A stretch of DNA of 28,443 bases from SAR202 cluster bacterium (GCA_030740335.1 JASLXL010000170.1:1-28443); one strand, 5' to 3'; positions 1 through 8,932 are shown, numbered from the stretch's first letter. Notes: generated by a model not told the origin, from the letters alone. Numbers and translations are program-made.

Positions 1-1497
1 GGCTACGCCTGCGTCGTCCAGGACATACGGGGCCGGTGGGACTCCGACGGCGACTACTACCCGTTCCATCCCGACGTCGATGATGGCTTCGACACCCAGG
101 AGTGGGTCGGCCAGCAGGAGTGGAGCAACGGCAAGATCGGCATGGCCGGCAGCTCCTACCTGGGGCTGGTGCAGTGGCTCAGCGCGCCCCTGCGCAGTCA
201 GTATCTGACGTGCCTCGCGCCGCGGGTGATCTGCGGCGACTTCTACAACGGTCTGGTATATCCAGGTGGCGCACTCCAACTCAACGTTGTGATGACCTGG
301 GGTATGCGTACGAATGGACGTACGGGCCAGAGCATCGACTACCACGACTGGACCAATGCATTCCGGGCGCTTCCGGTGGGAGATGCGGACCTGTCGGCAG
401 GTCGGGCTCTGGGCTTCTTTAAGGATTGGATCGAGCACCCTGCATACGACGACTACTGGAACGCCATCGATGTCGAAGACAAGTGGAACGAGATTGAGGT
501 CCCGGCCTTCAGCATGGGCGGCTGGTTCGACCTGTATTCGGCAGATGCCTTCACCAACTTCAACGGTATTCGGGAAAATGGTCGTACCCCGGAGGCTCGC
601 CAGAGCCGGCTGATCGTAGGACCGTGGCCACACGCCCTCAGCACCTCGTCCAAGACCGGTGATGTCGACTTCGGCGCGGGGTCGCTGGCGGATCTCGACG
701 GCGAGGAGACGCGCTGGTTCGACTATTGGCTCAAGGGCATCGACAACGGGATCGGGGACGAGCCTCCGCTCCGGTTGTTCATAATGGGCATTAACGAGTG
801 GCGTGACGAGCACGAATGGCCTCTGGCGCGAACCGACTGGCAGCGGTGGCACCTGCACTCCGACGGCGACGCCAACAGCGTTCGGGGCGGCGGATGTCTA
901 TCCATCGACACGCCCAGCGATGAACCGGAGGACCGGTTTATCTACGACCCCGAGTTCCCTGTGCAGACGGTGGGAGGCAACAACTGCTGTTCCCCTGACA
1001 TCGTGCCCTGGGGGCCTTATGACCAGCGGGCGGTGGAGATGCGCTCTGACGTGCTGGTGTACACGTCCGATCCATTCGAGGAGGACATGGAAGTGACGGG
1101 ACCGATCAAGGTGGTTCTCTATGCTGCCACGGACGGCCCGGACACGGACTGGACGGCGAAGCTGGTGGACGTGTTTCCAACGGGTTACGCAATGAACCTG
1201 TGTGACGGCATCTTTCGCGCGCGGTATCGTGAGAGCAGGTCTGAGTCACGGCTCCTGGAGCCAAACCGCGTCTACGAGTACGAGATCGACGTGGCGGTTA
1301 CCGGCAACGTATTCCAGAAGGGCCACTCGGTCCGCATCGAGATATCGTCGTCTAACTTCCCTCGATTCGACCGCAATCTGAACACGGGCAAGGACTACGG
1401 CAAGGACGGCGAGATGCGAGTGGCCAACCAGGCGGTTTACCACTCGCGCGAGTACCCATCCCATGTGCTGCTGCCGGTGATCCCACTCGTTCCCTAG
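1..1497 (+). CDS. CocE/NonD family alpha/beta hydrolase, 5' end missing
   Basis: The frame is open from the first base, so the start lies outside the window; 498 residues are visible. The nucleophile elbow GMAGSSYLG (bases 142-168) resembles the cocaine-esterase and X-Pro dipeptidyl-peptidase elbow, with the second Ser as likely nucleophile. The Asp of GGWFD (gac 529-531) and the His of GPWPHA (cac 631-633) complete a plausible Ser-Asp-His triad. The C-terminal third, with TGPIKVVLYAATDGPDTDW and DGIFRARYRES, matches the PepX C-terminal jelly-roll domain. Members hydrolyse esters, amides or acyl-peptide bonds; the substrate cannot be read from sequence. Only the N-terminal start of the hydrolase domain is lost. 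The next gene has its own promoter, so this is probably a separate transcription unit. Family assignment is firm, function is not. Confidence 0.9.
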   Translation, partial: GYACVVQDIRGRWDSDGDYYPFHPDVDDGFDTQEWVGQQEWSNGKIGMAGSSYLGLVQWLSAPLRSQYLTCLAPRVICGDFYNGLVYPGGALQLNVVMTWGMRTNGRTGQSIDYHDWTNAFRALPVGDADLSAGRALGFFKDWIEHPAYDDYWNAIDVEDKWNEIEVPAFSMGGWFDLYSADAFTNFNGIRENGRTPEARQSRLIVGPWPHALSTSSKTGDVDFGAGSLADLDGEETRWFDYWLKGIDNGIGDEPPLRLFIMGINEWRDEHEWPLARTDWQRWHLHSDGDANSVRGGGCLSIDTPSDEPEDRFIYDPEFPVQTVGGNNCCSPDIVPWGPYDQRAVEMRSDVLVYTSDPFEEDMEVTGPIKVVLYAATDGPDTDWTAKLVDVFPTGYAMNLCDGIFRARYRESRSESRLLEPNRVYEYEIDVAVTGNVFQKGHSVRIEISSSNFPRFDRNLNTGKDYGKDGEMRVANQAVYHSREYPSHVLLPVIPLVP

Positions 1498-1589
1498 TCG
1501 CGGAGCGGAGCCAGAGGCTTGATGAGATGCCAACTTCGGCTGTGACCACGATATTCCTGGACGATGGCGGGCGCTGTATGAACGGCGGA

Positions 1590-1617
1590 TTTGCTCGCGG
1601 TCGATATCGATTATACT
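1590..1617 (+). promoter_or_regulatory. Candidate promoter of ctaA-ctaB
   Basis: A -10-like TATACT lies at 1612-1617, with a weak -35 (TTTGCT, 1590-1595) 16 bases upstream. The predicted transcript start near 1624 lies downstream of the TTG at 1591 and upstream of the ATG at 1657, which favours the ATG as the ctaA start. Confidence 0.4.
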
Positions 1618-1656
1618 GTTGCGAGAAAATTTTCACGAACGAGATCAAAAACATTG

Positions 1657-2649
1657 ATGGCAGCGCTGAAGAGAGCATTTGGTGGTGGTGATAACGGGGG
1701 CAACACAGCCTTCCGAATTGTGATAGTGGCGGCGATTATCGCTGCGGTGGGGCAGGTAGCCCTCGGCGGGGTGGTCCGGGTGAGCGATTCCGGGCTCGGA
1801 TGTCCCGATTGGCCGCTCTGCCACGGCAGGCTTGTCCCGCCCTTTGAGCTGCACACCCTGATCGAATATTCTCACCGGCTTTCGGCCAGCACACTTGGGT
1901 TCCTGGTTTTAGCCGCGACGATCATCATGTGGCGAGACCCCTGGCGCAGTACCTTGGCTGTCGGCGCCACTACCGGCGCTCTGATTCTGGTGGGTGTGGC
2001 CGCGGTCCTTGGCGGCATCACAGTCTTGACCGAGCTTGCATGGTGGGTGGTTCTATTCCACCTCGGAATCGCCGAGGGGGTGGTCGCGAGCCTCGTAATA
2101 GCGGCAGTGGCCGGATGGAGGGGCGGACCTGTCCCGGGGCCGGCCAGGATTGGTATCCTTTCCTTGCGTATGCGGTGGCTGACTGGTTTGGCGCTGGGAG
2201 GTACCCTCTTGCTGATCTTATCGGGCTCCTACATGGTTGGGAGGGGTTACGGCTCGTCGTGCTCTACCTGGCCAGCGTGCCTGGGCAGCTTGCTGCCCTC
2301 CGGGGAGGCCTATATGGTCCACATGTCTCACCGTTACATAGCAGGGCTCGCTGGGTTTCTGGTGCTGGCGCTGACCGCATCAGCCTGGCATGAGGAGGTC
2401 CGGCCCAGTGTCAGGTGGACTACGTTGGCCGTCCTGGTGGTGTTCGTGGTCCAGGGGTTGGTCGGAGCGGTGACGGTGTGGTCGGAGTTTGCGGCGGGGA
2501 TGAAGGCGACTCACCTTGCGGTGGCAACCATGCTGTGGGTCGCGCTTGTGTACGTAGCTATGCTACAAATGCCCGAGTGGCCTGTCACGCGTAGGCGGGC
2601 CGAAAGGAACCCGGACCCTGTGTCCGGGCTGGAAGGTGCTAGCTCTTGA
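1657..2649 (+). CDS. ctaA: Heme A synthase (COX15/CtaA family)
   Basis: Membrane enzyme that oxidises the C8 methyl of heme O to the formyl group of heme A. From the ATG at 1657 it has 330 residues with about eight hydrophobic segments. All hallmark residues are visible: four heme-ligand-type histidines (H73 in EYSHR, H135 in FHLG, H225 in HMSHR, H286 in KATHLA), the first-loop Cys pair C49/C55 in CPDWPLC, and a second pair C202/C208 in CSTWPAC, as in the Cys-containing Bacillus-type enzymes. A TTG at 1591 would add 22 charged residues but lies upstream of the likely transcript start; a TTG at 1654 is also possible. The stop overlaps the ctaB start by four bases, indicating translational coupling with the enzyme that makes its substrate. 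Confidence 0.95.
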   Translation: MAALKRAFGGGDNGGNTAFRIVIVAAIIAAVGQVALGGVVRVSDSGLGCPDWPLCHGRLVPPFELHTLIEYSHRLSASTLGFLVLAATIIMWRDPWRSTLAVGATTGALILVGVAAVLGGITVLTELAWWVVLFHLGIAEGVVASLVIAAVAGWRGGPVPGPARIGILSLRMRWLTGLALGGTLLLILSGSYMVGRGYGSSCSTWPACLGSLLPSGEAYMVHMSHRYIAGLAGFLVLALTASAWHEEVRPSVRWTTLAVLVVFVVQGLVGAVTVWSEFAAGMKATHLAVATMLWVALVYVAMLQMPEWPVTRRRAERNPDPVSGLEGASS

Positions 2650-3533
2650 TTGCTCAGGTGGTGGAGCCACGAGGTTTGATTCGTGACTACATTGCACTGA
2701 CCAAGCCGCGCATCCTGTCGATGCTGCTGCTCACAGCCCTTTGCGCAATGTTTCTGGCCGAGGGTGGGGTGCCGGAGCTTTCCCTGATTGCACTGGTACT
2801 CGGGGGAGGCGCTTTGGCTGCAGGAGGAGCCCACGCCCTCAACCACTACATCGAAAGAGACTCGGACTCGTTGATGCGTAGGACCAAGAAGCGTCCTGTG
2901 GCCTCAGGGCGGGTATCGCCACAGAAGGCGATGTGGTTTGGAATTGGGCTGAATGTCATCGCGTTCGTTTTGCTGACTGTCCTGGTCAATCCGCTGGCGG
3001 CGGCGTTGACGCTTAGTGCGACACTTTTCTACGTGTTCGTATACACCATCGCTCTGAAGCGCAAGACGCCTCAGAATATTGTGATAGGGGGCGCTGCTGG
3101 GGCAGTGCCGCCCCTGGCTGCCTGGGCCGCTGTGACCGGCACCGTGGAGCTGCCGGCTATCTATCTGTTTGCCATCATTTTTTTTTGGACACCGCCACAC
3201 TTCTGGGCCCTGGCACTCATGATCAAGGACGACTATTTGAGCGCAGGCATCCCGATGATGCCGGTGGTGACGAGCCTTGCGGAGACCAAGCGGCAGATAC
3301 TGCTTTACACGATTATCTTGGTGGCGCTGACGCTGATGTTCGTCACGACATCGGCTGTTGGCTGGTTCTATTTCGCGACAGCCGCCGGGTCGGGGCTCGT
3401 GTACATCTACTATACGTGGCGGCTCTATAGGCTGCCGGAGATCAGTGGGGCGAAGAGCGCGTATTTGTACTCGCTGCTGTACTTGGCATTGATATTTGTC
3501 GGGGTTGTGGCGGACGTATATGTGAAGTTCTAG
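2646..3533 (+). CDS. ctaB: Protoheme IX farnesyltransferase (heme O synthase)
   Basis: UbiA-superfamily integral membrane prenyltransferase that attaches farnesyl to heme B to give heme O, the substrate of CtaA. 295 residues, the usual length, with multiple membrane helices. The first Asp-rich prenyl-diphosphate motif runs from N66 to M77 (NHYIERDSDSLM), followed by RRTKKRP. The COX10-type motifs KRKTPQNIVIGG and FFWTPPHFWALA are present. Translation starts at a TTG at 2646, inside the ctaA stop (TTGA overlap); no independent ribosome-binding site is needed if the genes are coupled. A run of nine T (3178-3186) encodes part of the conserved FFWTPPHF motif. Confidence 0.95.
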   Translation: MIAQVVEPRGLIRDYIALTKPRILSMLLLTALCAMFLAEGGVPELSLIALVLGGGALAAGGAHALNHYIERDSDSLMRRTKKRPVASGRVSPQKAMWFGIGLNVIAFVLLTVLVNPLAAALTLSATLFYVFVYTIALKRKTPQNIVIGGAAGAVPPLAAWAAVTGTVELPAIYLFAIIFFWTPPHFWALALMIKDDYLSAGIPMMPVVTSLAETKRQILLYTIILVALTLMFVTTSAVGWFYFATAAGSGLVYIYYTWRLYRLPEISGAKSAYLYSLLYLALIFVGVVADVYVKF

Positions 3534-3590
3534 CCCGACCCAATGCTGGATGTGTTGAGCCACTTGTCACAATCCACCCCTCGCGGGTGC

Positions 3591-3619
3591 TTGACCAACT
3601 ATCGATCTGTCTGTTAGTT
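3591..3619 (+). promoter_or_regulatory. Weak candidate promoter of the ctaC-sco cluster
   Basis: The 144-base gap between ctaB and ctaC contains a good -35-like TTGACC (3591-3596), but the hexamer 17 bases downstream (TTAGTT, 3614-3619) is a poor -10. There is no clear terminator after ctaB, so read-through from the ctaA promoter is equally possible. Confidence 0.25.
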
Positions 3620-3677
3620 TTTTGATCGGTGCATTAGACGTACCGATTTCCCAGGAAGGGAGACCCAGCCCCCACCG

Positions 3678-4751
3678 ATGTCAACCACAAGCAGTCGCTC
3701 TAAGGCCTATCTGGGAGGGCTGCTACTACTATTATCAAGCATTGCCCTGCTGACGGGCTGCGCCCTTGACAATCCCCAGTCGACTTTCGACACAGTGGGT
3801 CCGGTGTCGCAGTCTCAGCTCAACTTGTTCTACTGGATCTTCGGCACCGCAGTCGTGGTGTTCGTTGTTGTAGGGACGGTACTCGCGTATACGACCATAC
3901 GTTTTCGCAGGAAGTCTCCTGACGACAAACCCCCGCAGACGCACGGGAACACTCCAATGGAGATCGGTTGGACCATCGTGCCCGTACTGTTGCTGGCAGT
4001 GGTCGCTGTGCCAACTGTTTTGACAATCTTCGATAATGCCAACACTCCTGAGCCTGGTGCCCTGACCGTCGATGCCGTGGGTCGCCAGTGGTGGTTCGAG
4101 TTCAAGTACCCGCATCCAACCGATCCGGACGAACAGGTCATTACGGCCAACGAGCTCCACATACCGGTCGGCGAAGTAGTTAACATCAACCTTGCATCCA
4201 GGGATGTAATTCACAGCTTCTGGATCCCGAAGATTGCCGGCAAGGTCGACATGGTGCCGAACAATTCGAACACCATATGGATCAAGTCGGACGAGGCGGG
4301 AGAGTTCTACGGCCAGTGCGCGGAGTTCTGCGGCGAGGCACACGCGCTGATGAAGTTCCGGGTGGTCGCCCAACCCAAGGCAGAATATGACGCATGGCTT
4401 CTGGGCCAGACAGCTCCGGCACCAAACGCCGTCGAGCCGCTGGCGGCAAAGGGTCAGGCCCTGTTCGAAGGCAACGACGCGGGGTGCTGGGCTTGCCACA
4501 CGATTTCAGGCTCGGCGAAGTCGCGAGGGTCGGTAGGACCAAACCTTACCCACGTTGCCAGTCGAGGCCTCATTGCAGCCGGGATCATCGAGAATGACCA
4601 GGCGGGTCTTCGGTCCTGGCTGACAGATCCTTGCGAATCGAAGCCTGGTAACACGATGTGTACAGGCGCAGCGGTGTACAACAACCCGGACAAGGCGCTC
4701 GACGAGGAGCAAATCTCGGCGCTTGTGGCATACCTGCGGAGCCTGGATTAA
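3678..4751 (+). CDS. ctaC: caa3-type cytochrome c oxidase subunit II with fused cytochrome c
   Basis: Subunit II carries the CuA centre that receives electrons; here a covalently attached cytochrome c domain feeds it. 357 residues. The lipoprotein signal ends at C28 (LLTGC). Two membrane helices follow (about 48-73 and 97-117), then the cupredoxin domain with CuA ligands H179, C214, E216, C218, H222 and M225 (CAEFCGEAHALM). The C-terminal domain binds heme c through CWACH (270-274), with M327 in KPGNTM as likely axial ligand. Two further cysteines, C319 and C328, flank that methionine and are unusual. The ATG at 3678 follows AGGAAGGGAG by about 15 bases. First gene of the oxidase structural cluster; ctaD follows after 70 bases. 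Confidence 0.97.
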   Translation: MSTTSSRSKAYLGGLLLLLSSIALLTGCALDNPQSTFDTVGPVSQSQLNLFYWIFGTAVVVFVVVGTVLAYTTIRFRRKSPDDKPPQTHGNTPMEIGWTIVPVLLLAVVAVPTVLTIFDNANTPEPGALTVDAVGRQWWFEFKYPHPTDPDEQVITANELHIPVGEVVNINLASRDVIHSFWIPKIAGKVDMVPNNSNTIWIKSDEAGEFYGQCAEFCGEAHALMKFRVVAQPKAEYDAWLLGQTAPAPNAVEPLAAKGQALFEGNDAGCWACHTISGSAKSRGSVGPNLTHVASRGLIAAGIIENDQAGLRSWLTDPCESKPGNTMCTGAAVYNNPDKALDEEQISALVAYLRSLD

Positions 4752-4821
4752 TGAACTCTCACTTCATCATGGGCACCCAGGTAACATCAACTATTAGCTA
4801 CCGAAAAGTCGGAGGCCAAGG

Positions 4822-6690
4822 ATGACGACCATATCGCTTCCAATCCCGAAGCGTCCGGTCAATCCCACCGGCGTGTGGGGATGGATCACCACCATCGACC
4901 ACAAGCGAATCGGGATCCTGTATGGGGTCACCGCATTTATCATGTTCCTCACGGGCGGGTTCGAGGCGCTGTATATCCGTGCGCAGCTCGCCAAGCCGGG
5001 ACAGGACCTCGTCAGCCCAGAGGTGTTCAACCAGCTATTCACGATGCATGGCACGACCATGATCTTCCTGGCAATCATGCCGATGGGCGCGGCGTTCTTC
5101 AACTACATCATTCCCTTGCAAATCGGTGCCCGGGACGTGGCGTTCCCCCGCCTGAATGCCTTTAGCTTCTGGACCTTCCTGGCCGGGGCACTGATGCTCA
5201 AGTCGAGCTGGATCCTGGGCGGGGCGCCCAATGCCGGCTGGTTCGGATACGCACCGCTTACAAGTAGCGCCTTCAACCCTGGTCACGGCATCGACTTCTG
5301 GATACTCAGCCTGCTGGTCCTAGGGATTGCGTCGCTGGCGGCGGCTTTCAATTTCGTCGTAACCATCATTAATATGCGTGCGCCTGGCATGTTGCTGATG
5401 CGCCTGCCGCTGTTCACCTGGATGACGCTCATAACGTCGTTCCTGCTGATTTTGGCGTTCCCTGTGATAACCGTAGCGCTGATCCAACTCTTATTTGACC
5501 GTCAGTTTGGGACCAATTTCTTCGTGCCGGCGGCGGGCGCGAGCCCAGTACTCTGGCAGCATCTGTTCTGGATATTCGGTCACCCTGAGGTGTATATCCT
5601 GATCCTGCCCGCTATGGGGATTGTCTCCGACATTATCCCAACGTTCTCGAAGAAGCCTCTATTCGGGTATCCGGTGGTTGTACTGTCCGGCCTTGTCATC
5701 GCCTTTTTGGGGTGGATGGTTTGGAGCCACCACATGTTTACGGTGGGACTGGGACCGGTGGCGAATTCGGTCTTCGCTCTCACTACGATGTTGATCGCCG
5801 TGCCGACGGGGGTGAAGATATTCAACTGGATTGGCACCATGTGGCGAGGCTCTCTTGAGTTCAAGACACCCATGCTTTTCGCGGTAGGATTCATCTGGCT
5901 GTTCATTATTGGTGGTCTGAGCGGTGTCATGCACTCCTCAGCGGCCTCCGACGCGCAGCAGCAGGATACCTACTTCATTGTTGCCCATATCCACTACGTG
6001 CTCTTTGGCGGCAGCATAATGGCTTTGCTTGCCGGTGTTCACTATTGGTTCCCGAAGATCACTGGCCGTTTGATGAATGAGACCGTGGGGAAGGTCAACT
6101 TCTGGATCCTCTTCATCGCTATGAACCTTACTTTCTTCCCGATGCACTTTTCCGGGCTCGATGGGATGCCCCGACGGATATACACCTACGAATCCGGGAT
6201 GGGCTGGGATCTGTGGAACCTGATATCTTCAGCGGGTGCGTTCATGCTCGGTGCAGGGATGCTCGTGTTTCTGCACAACGCTGTGAAGAGCGCCAGAAGT
6301 GGCGAGGTCGCGACTGGTGATCCCTGGGACGGTCGCACGCTGGAATGGTCTATCTCCTCACCGCCCCCGGAGTATAATTTCGAGCAGATCCCAACCGTCC
6401 ACGGCAAGGATCCCTTCTGGGCCCAGAAGTACGAGGGAGTTGCCATGGTTCCGGTCGCGGGAGGCTTGGGTGAAGAGGGTGGCCATTCGATACATCTGCC
6501 GCAGGCGTCCTATTGGCCGTTCGTGGCCTCCATAGGTATATTCATCGGCGGCTTCGGCGTCCTATACATCAACGCTGCTTCCTGGATCGGGGTGGCCGTT
6601 GGAGTGATCGGCGCATTAATCACGATGATCGCCGTCTACGCCTGGTCCCTAGAGCCCGTCAATGATCCTGACGACGGCACAGCACACTAA
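4822..6690 (+). CDS. ctaD: Cytochrome c oxidase subunit I (A1-type heme-copper oxidase)
   Basis: Catalytic subunit that reduces O2 to water and pumps protons. 622 residues, matching the long Bacillus-type subunit I with about 14 helices. Ligands are all visible: heme a H76 (MHGTTM) and H391, heme a3 H389 (AHIHYVLFGG), CuB H254, H303 and H304 (SHHMF). GHPEVY contains E256, the D-channel glutamate, and Y258, the cross-linked tyrosine, so this is an A1-subfamily enzyme. The C-terminal extension from about residue 560 carries two further membrane helices (SYWPFVASIGIF onward) after an extramembrane loop. The ATG at 4822 has GGAGG six bases upstream. Fourteen bases separate it from ctaE. Confidence 0.98.
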   Translation: MTTISLPIPKRPVNPTGVWGWITTIDHKRIGILYGVTAFIMFLTGGFEALYIRAQLAKPGQDLVSPEVFNQLFTMHGTTMIFLAIMPMGAAFFNYIIPLQIGARDVAFPRLNAFSFWTFLAGALMLKSSWILGGAPNAGWFGYAPLTSSAFNPGHGIDFWILSLLVLGIASLAAAFNFVVTIINMRAPGMLLMRLPLFTWMTLITSFLLILAFPVITVALIQLLFDRQFGTNFFVPAAGASPVLWQHLFWIFGHPEVYILILPAMGIVSDIIPTFSKKPLFGYPVVVLSGLVIAFLGWMVWSHHMFTVGLGPVANSVFALTTMLIAVPTGVKIFNWIGTMWRGSLEFKTPMLFAVGFIWLFIIGGLSGVMHSSAASDAQQQDTYFIVAHIHYVLFGGSIMALLAGVHYWFPKITGRLMNETVGKVNFWILFIAMNLTFFPMHFSGLDGMPRRIYTYESGMGWDLWNLISSAGAFMLGAGMLVFLHNAVKSARSGEVATGDPWDGRTLEWSISSPPPEYNFEQIPTVHGKDPFWAQKYEGVAMVPVAGGLGEEGGHSIHLPQASYWPFVASIGIFIGGFGVLYINAASWIGVAVGVIGALITMIAVYAWSLEPVNDPDDGTAH

Positions 6691-6704
6691 CGGAGTCTGT
6701 TAAT

Positions 6705-7322
6705 TTGGCCGAAGCAACCGCGGTAATACATGGAGAGCACGAAGAGACCTCCACTGGTCTGAATCACAGGAAGTTGCTCATGTGGGCCTTCCTGGGTTCG
6801 GACTGTATGTTCTTTGGCTCACTCATCGCGACATACGTGGTCTACCAGGGAAAGAGCCTCAAGGGCCCGTTCCCTGAAGATGTATTCAGTATTCCTGTCA
6901 CGTCTGTGAGCACATTCGTGCTGCTGATGAGCAGTATGAGCATGGTTCTGGCCTACGCGGCGCTCAGGCAAGGGAATATCAAATCGTTCCGCATCTGGAT
7001 ATTCTCGACGGCGATCCTGGGCATGACCTTCTTGGGTTTCCAGGTCTTCGAGTTCACGGACTTTGTGCACGAGGGTCTGACACTGCAGACCAACCTGTTT
7101 GGAACGACCTTCTTTACCTTGACGGGATTCCACGGAGCCCACGTTACGCTTGGAGTGATATGGTTGCTTTCCCTGGGATTCCACTCCTTCAAGGGCGGAA
7201 TAACACCCGATAAGCACCTTGATGTTGACCTGGCAGCGCTGTACTGGCATTTTGTCGACGTTGTTTGGATCATCATATTCACAGTGGTCTACCTGTTCGG
7301 GGTGTTTCCCGGGCTAAATTAG
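6705..7322 (+). CDS. ctaE: Cytochrome c oxidase subunit III
   Basis: Structural oxidase subunit that stabilises proton pumping by subunit I. 205 residues with about five membrane helices, the short bacterial form that lacks the first two helices of the mitochondrial protein. Recognisable stretches are HRKLLMWAFLGSDCMFF, the helix containing FEFTDF, GFHGAHVTLGVIWL and YWHFVDVVWIIIF, where HGAHV and WHFVD are family signatures. Translation starts at TTG 6705 with GGAG nine bases upstream; no in-frame ATG lies near. It follows ctaD by 14 bases and precedes ctaF by 99 bases that contain no recognised element. Confidence 0.96.
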   Translation: MAEATAVIHGEHEETSTGLNHRKLLMWAFLGSDCMFFGSLIATYVVYQGKSLKGPFPEDVFSIPVTSVSTFVLLMSSMSMVLAYAALRQGNIKSFRIWIFSTAILGMTFLGFQVFEFTDFVHEGLTLQTNLFGTTFFTLTGFHGAHVTLGVIWLLSLGFHSFKGGITPDKHLDVDLAALYWHFVDVVWIIIFTVVYLFGVFPGLN

Positions 7323-7421
7323 CGGTGACGTACTGAGGGTGACGGTTTCGACCTGATCTCTCGACGGTGAGACCTCCGAGCAGACCGTTTCAGGACGACA
7401 GCGTAAGGAAGCAAGCGCGAC

Positions 7422-7742
7422 ATGGCACAAGAATCAGGAACAGAAGCACAGGGAGTAGCGGTCCATACCGGGCACCCAACGCCGTTCACCTATTTCAAGG
7501 TGGCGATGACTCTGTCGATTATTACCGCCGTTGAGGTCGGTGTTTTCTACATTGAAGATCTGGGGAAAGGTATCATACCGATCCTCGTTGTTCTCTCCGC
7601 TGCTAAATTCGCGCTAGTCGCGATGTTCTATATGCACCTGCGGTACGACTCTCAGATATTCACCGGGCTGTTTGTCGGGGGCATCGCCCTTGCGATCTCT
7701 GTCACTCTGGCGATCCTGGGACTGTTCCAGTTCTTCGTATAG
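7422..7742 (+). CDS. ctaF: Cytochrome c oxidase subunit IV, prokaryotic type
   Basis: Small accessory oxidase subunit of the bacterial COX4 type. 106 residues with three predicted helices (about 25-44, 50-69 and 78-105) after a polar N-terminus. The family-typical pattern AAKFALVAMFYMHLRYD lies at the junction of helices two and three. The ATG at 7422 is preceded by AAGGA about 13 bases upstream. Its position after subunits I and III is the usual one. Sequence conservation in this family is low, so the call rests on pattern and context together. Confidence 0.92.
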   Translation: MAQESGTEAQGVAVHTGHPTPFTYFKVAMTLSIITAVEVGVFYIEDLGKGIIPILVVLSAAKFALVAMFYMHLRYDSQIFTGLFVGGIALAISVTLAILGLFQFFV

Positions 7743-7776
7743 CGACCAACGGCGAGGTCGAGGAGGAGCGTACCAC

Positions 7777-8607
7777 GTGGCAGGGTCGATCTGGTTTCAT
7801 TGGCATGCCCACCCTGACGCTCTGATCGGTCTGGCGATCGTCCAAGGCCTGTATCTCTTTGGGGTCGGTCCTCTGAGGGAGAGATACGGCCTCGCGGAGA
7901 GTGTCGAGCCCCGACAGGCTGCCACCTTTACTGCTGGCATAATGGTCATCTTCGTGGCACTGCTCTCGCCACTTCATGTGTTGAGCGACAGCTATCTGTT
8001 CAGCGCCCATATGGTCCAGCACGTGCTGCTGACCCTGGTCGCGCCTCCGTTGCTCATACTGGGCACGCCGGACTGGCTGGTGCGCCGTATCTTGCAGCCC
8101 GATCCCTTATTCATCGCGGCCCGCATCGTCACTCACCCGATTGTGGCTATCATCTTGTTCAACATCATTTTCTCCCTCTGGCACATGCCTTCGCTGTATA
8201 ACGTGTCAGTGACGAACCACCTGATCCATATTCTTGAACACCTCGTATTCATCGGTGCTGCGCTGATAATGTGGTGGCCGCTCGTTAGCACGATGCCGGA
8301 GCTGCCGCGTCTCTCCTATCCACTTCAGATGGTGTACCTGTTCGGCATGTCGGTGGCCCAGATCGTAGTATTCGGGCCGGTGACTTTCTCGCAGGAGCCG
8401 TTATACCAGTGGTACGTCGATGCGCCACGACTGTGGTCGGTTACGGCCCTGTCGGACCAGCAGATTGGCGCAGTGATCATGAAGGTGGGCGGAGGCGTTC
8501 TGTTCATGACGCTGCTGATTGTCGCTTTCTATCGTTGGTACAAGAGTGAGGAAGAGGAGATCGAGCCGGAGCCGGATTCCCGTGAACTCTCTAGTGTTCG
8601 GGTCTGA
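7777..8607 (+). CDS. ctaG: caa3 oxidase assembly factor CtaG-like membrane protein
   Basis: Polytopic membrane protein of the caa3_CtaG family, implicated in building the oxidase copper centre. 276 residues with about seven helices. Family signatures are FHWHAHPD near the N-terminus, HMVQHVLLTLVAPPLLILG, LWHMPSLYN and ALIMWWPLV; the several conserved His and Met residues near helix ends could bind copper. The GTG at 7777 has AGGAGGAG eight bases upstream, which decides the start; an upstream TTG at 7672 would lie inside ctaF and gives a sequence unlike the family. This is unrelated to the proteobacterial Cox11 protein that shares the CtaG name. Confidence 0.9.
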   Translation: MAGSIWFHWHAHPDALIGLAIVQGLYLFGVGPLRERYGLAESVEPRQAATFTAGIMVIFVALLSPLHVLSDSYLFSAHMVQHVLLTLVAPPLLILGTPDWLVRRILQPDPLFIAARIVTHPIVAIILFNIIFSLWHMPSLYNVSVTNHLIHILEHLVFIGAALIMWWPLVSTMPELPRLSYPLQMVYLFGMSVAQIVVFGPVTFSQEPLYQWYVDAPRLWSVTALSDQQIGAVIMKVGGGVLFMTLLIVAFYRWYKSEEEEIEPEPDSRELSSVRV

Positions 8608-8717
8608 GGGGGGCGTTCAGGGGAGCAATCCATTTTGAGGCGACGGGATCGCCGTTGCGCAAACGATGAACTATGATGCGGGGCCCATCAAGAGGCCCGG
8701 CGAAAGGAAAGAAATCG

Positions 8718-8915
8718 ATGAAGATGAACAATAGGGCGTTGATCTTTCCCTTGCTGTCGCTACTAGTAGTGGCAGTGTTTGCTGGGGGGTTGGGTGTTAC
8801 CTTTATCTTGCTCCATAAGATGTCTGAGTGGGCAGTGATTGGGCTAGGGTCGGCGTTGGTGGTTGGAGTTCCCGGGGCCGCTGCCCTGGGGCAACGGATG
8901 GTGGAGAAGGCCTAG
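8718..8915 (+). CDS. Small two-helix membrane protein in the oxidase cluster
   Basis: 65 residues, starting at the ATG at 8718 after AAAGGAAAG; an ATG at 8673 in the same frame lacks a good ribosome-binding site and adds a charged stretch. Two hydrophobic segments (about 8-32 and 36-55) are joined by a short loop HKMSEW, and the tail is GQRMVEKA. I do not recognise the family. It sits 110 bases after ctaG and 17 bases before the SCO gene, so a structural or assembly role in the oxidase is plausible from position only. Confidence 0.7.
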   Translation: MKMNNRALIFPLLSLLVVAVFAGGLGVTFILLHKMSEWAVIGLGSALVVGVPGAAALGQRMVEKA

Positions 8916-8932
8916 CCTCGGACAGCGCCGGT

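Noticed and set aside
1591..1656. TTG start giving 22 extra residues on CtaA
   Set aside because: The candidate -10 box lies downstream of this TTG, and the extra residues are not seen in the family as I know it.
8828..8932. Longer N-terminus of the SCO protein
   Set aside because: It would overlap the small membrane-protein gene and place 35 polar residues before a normal lipoprotein signal.
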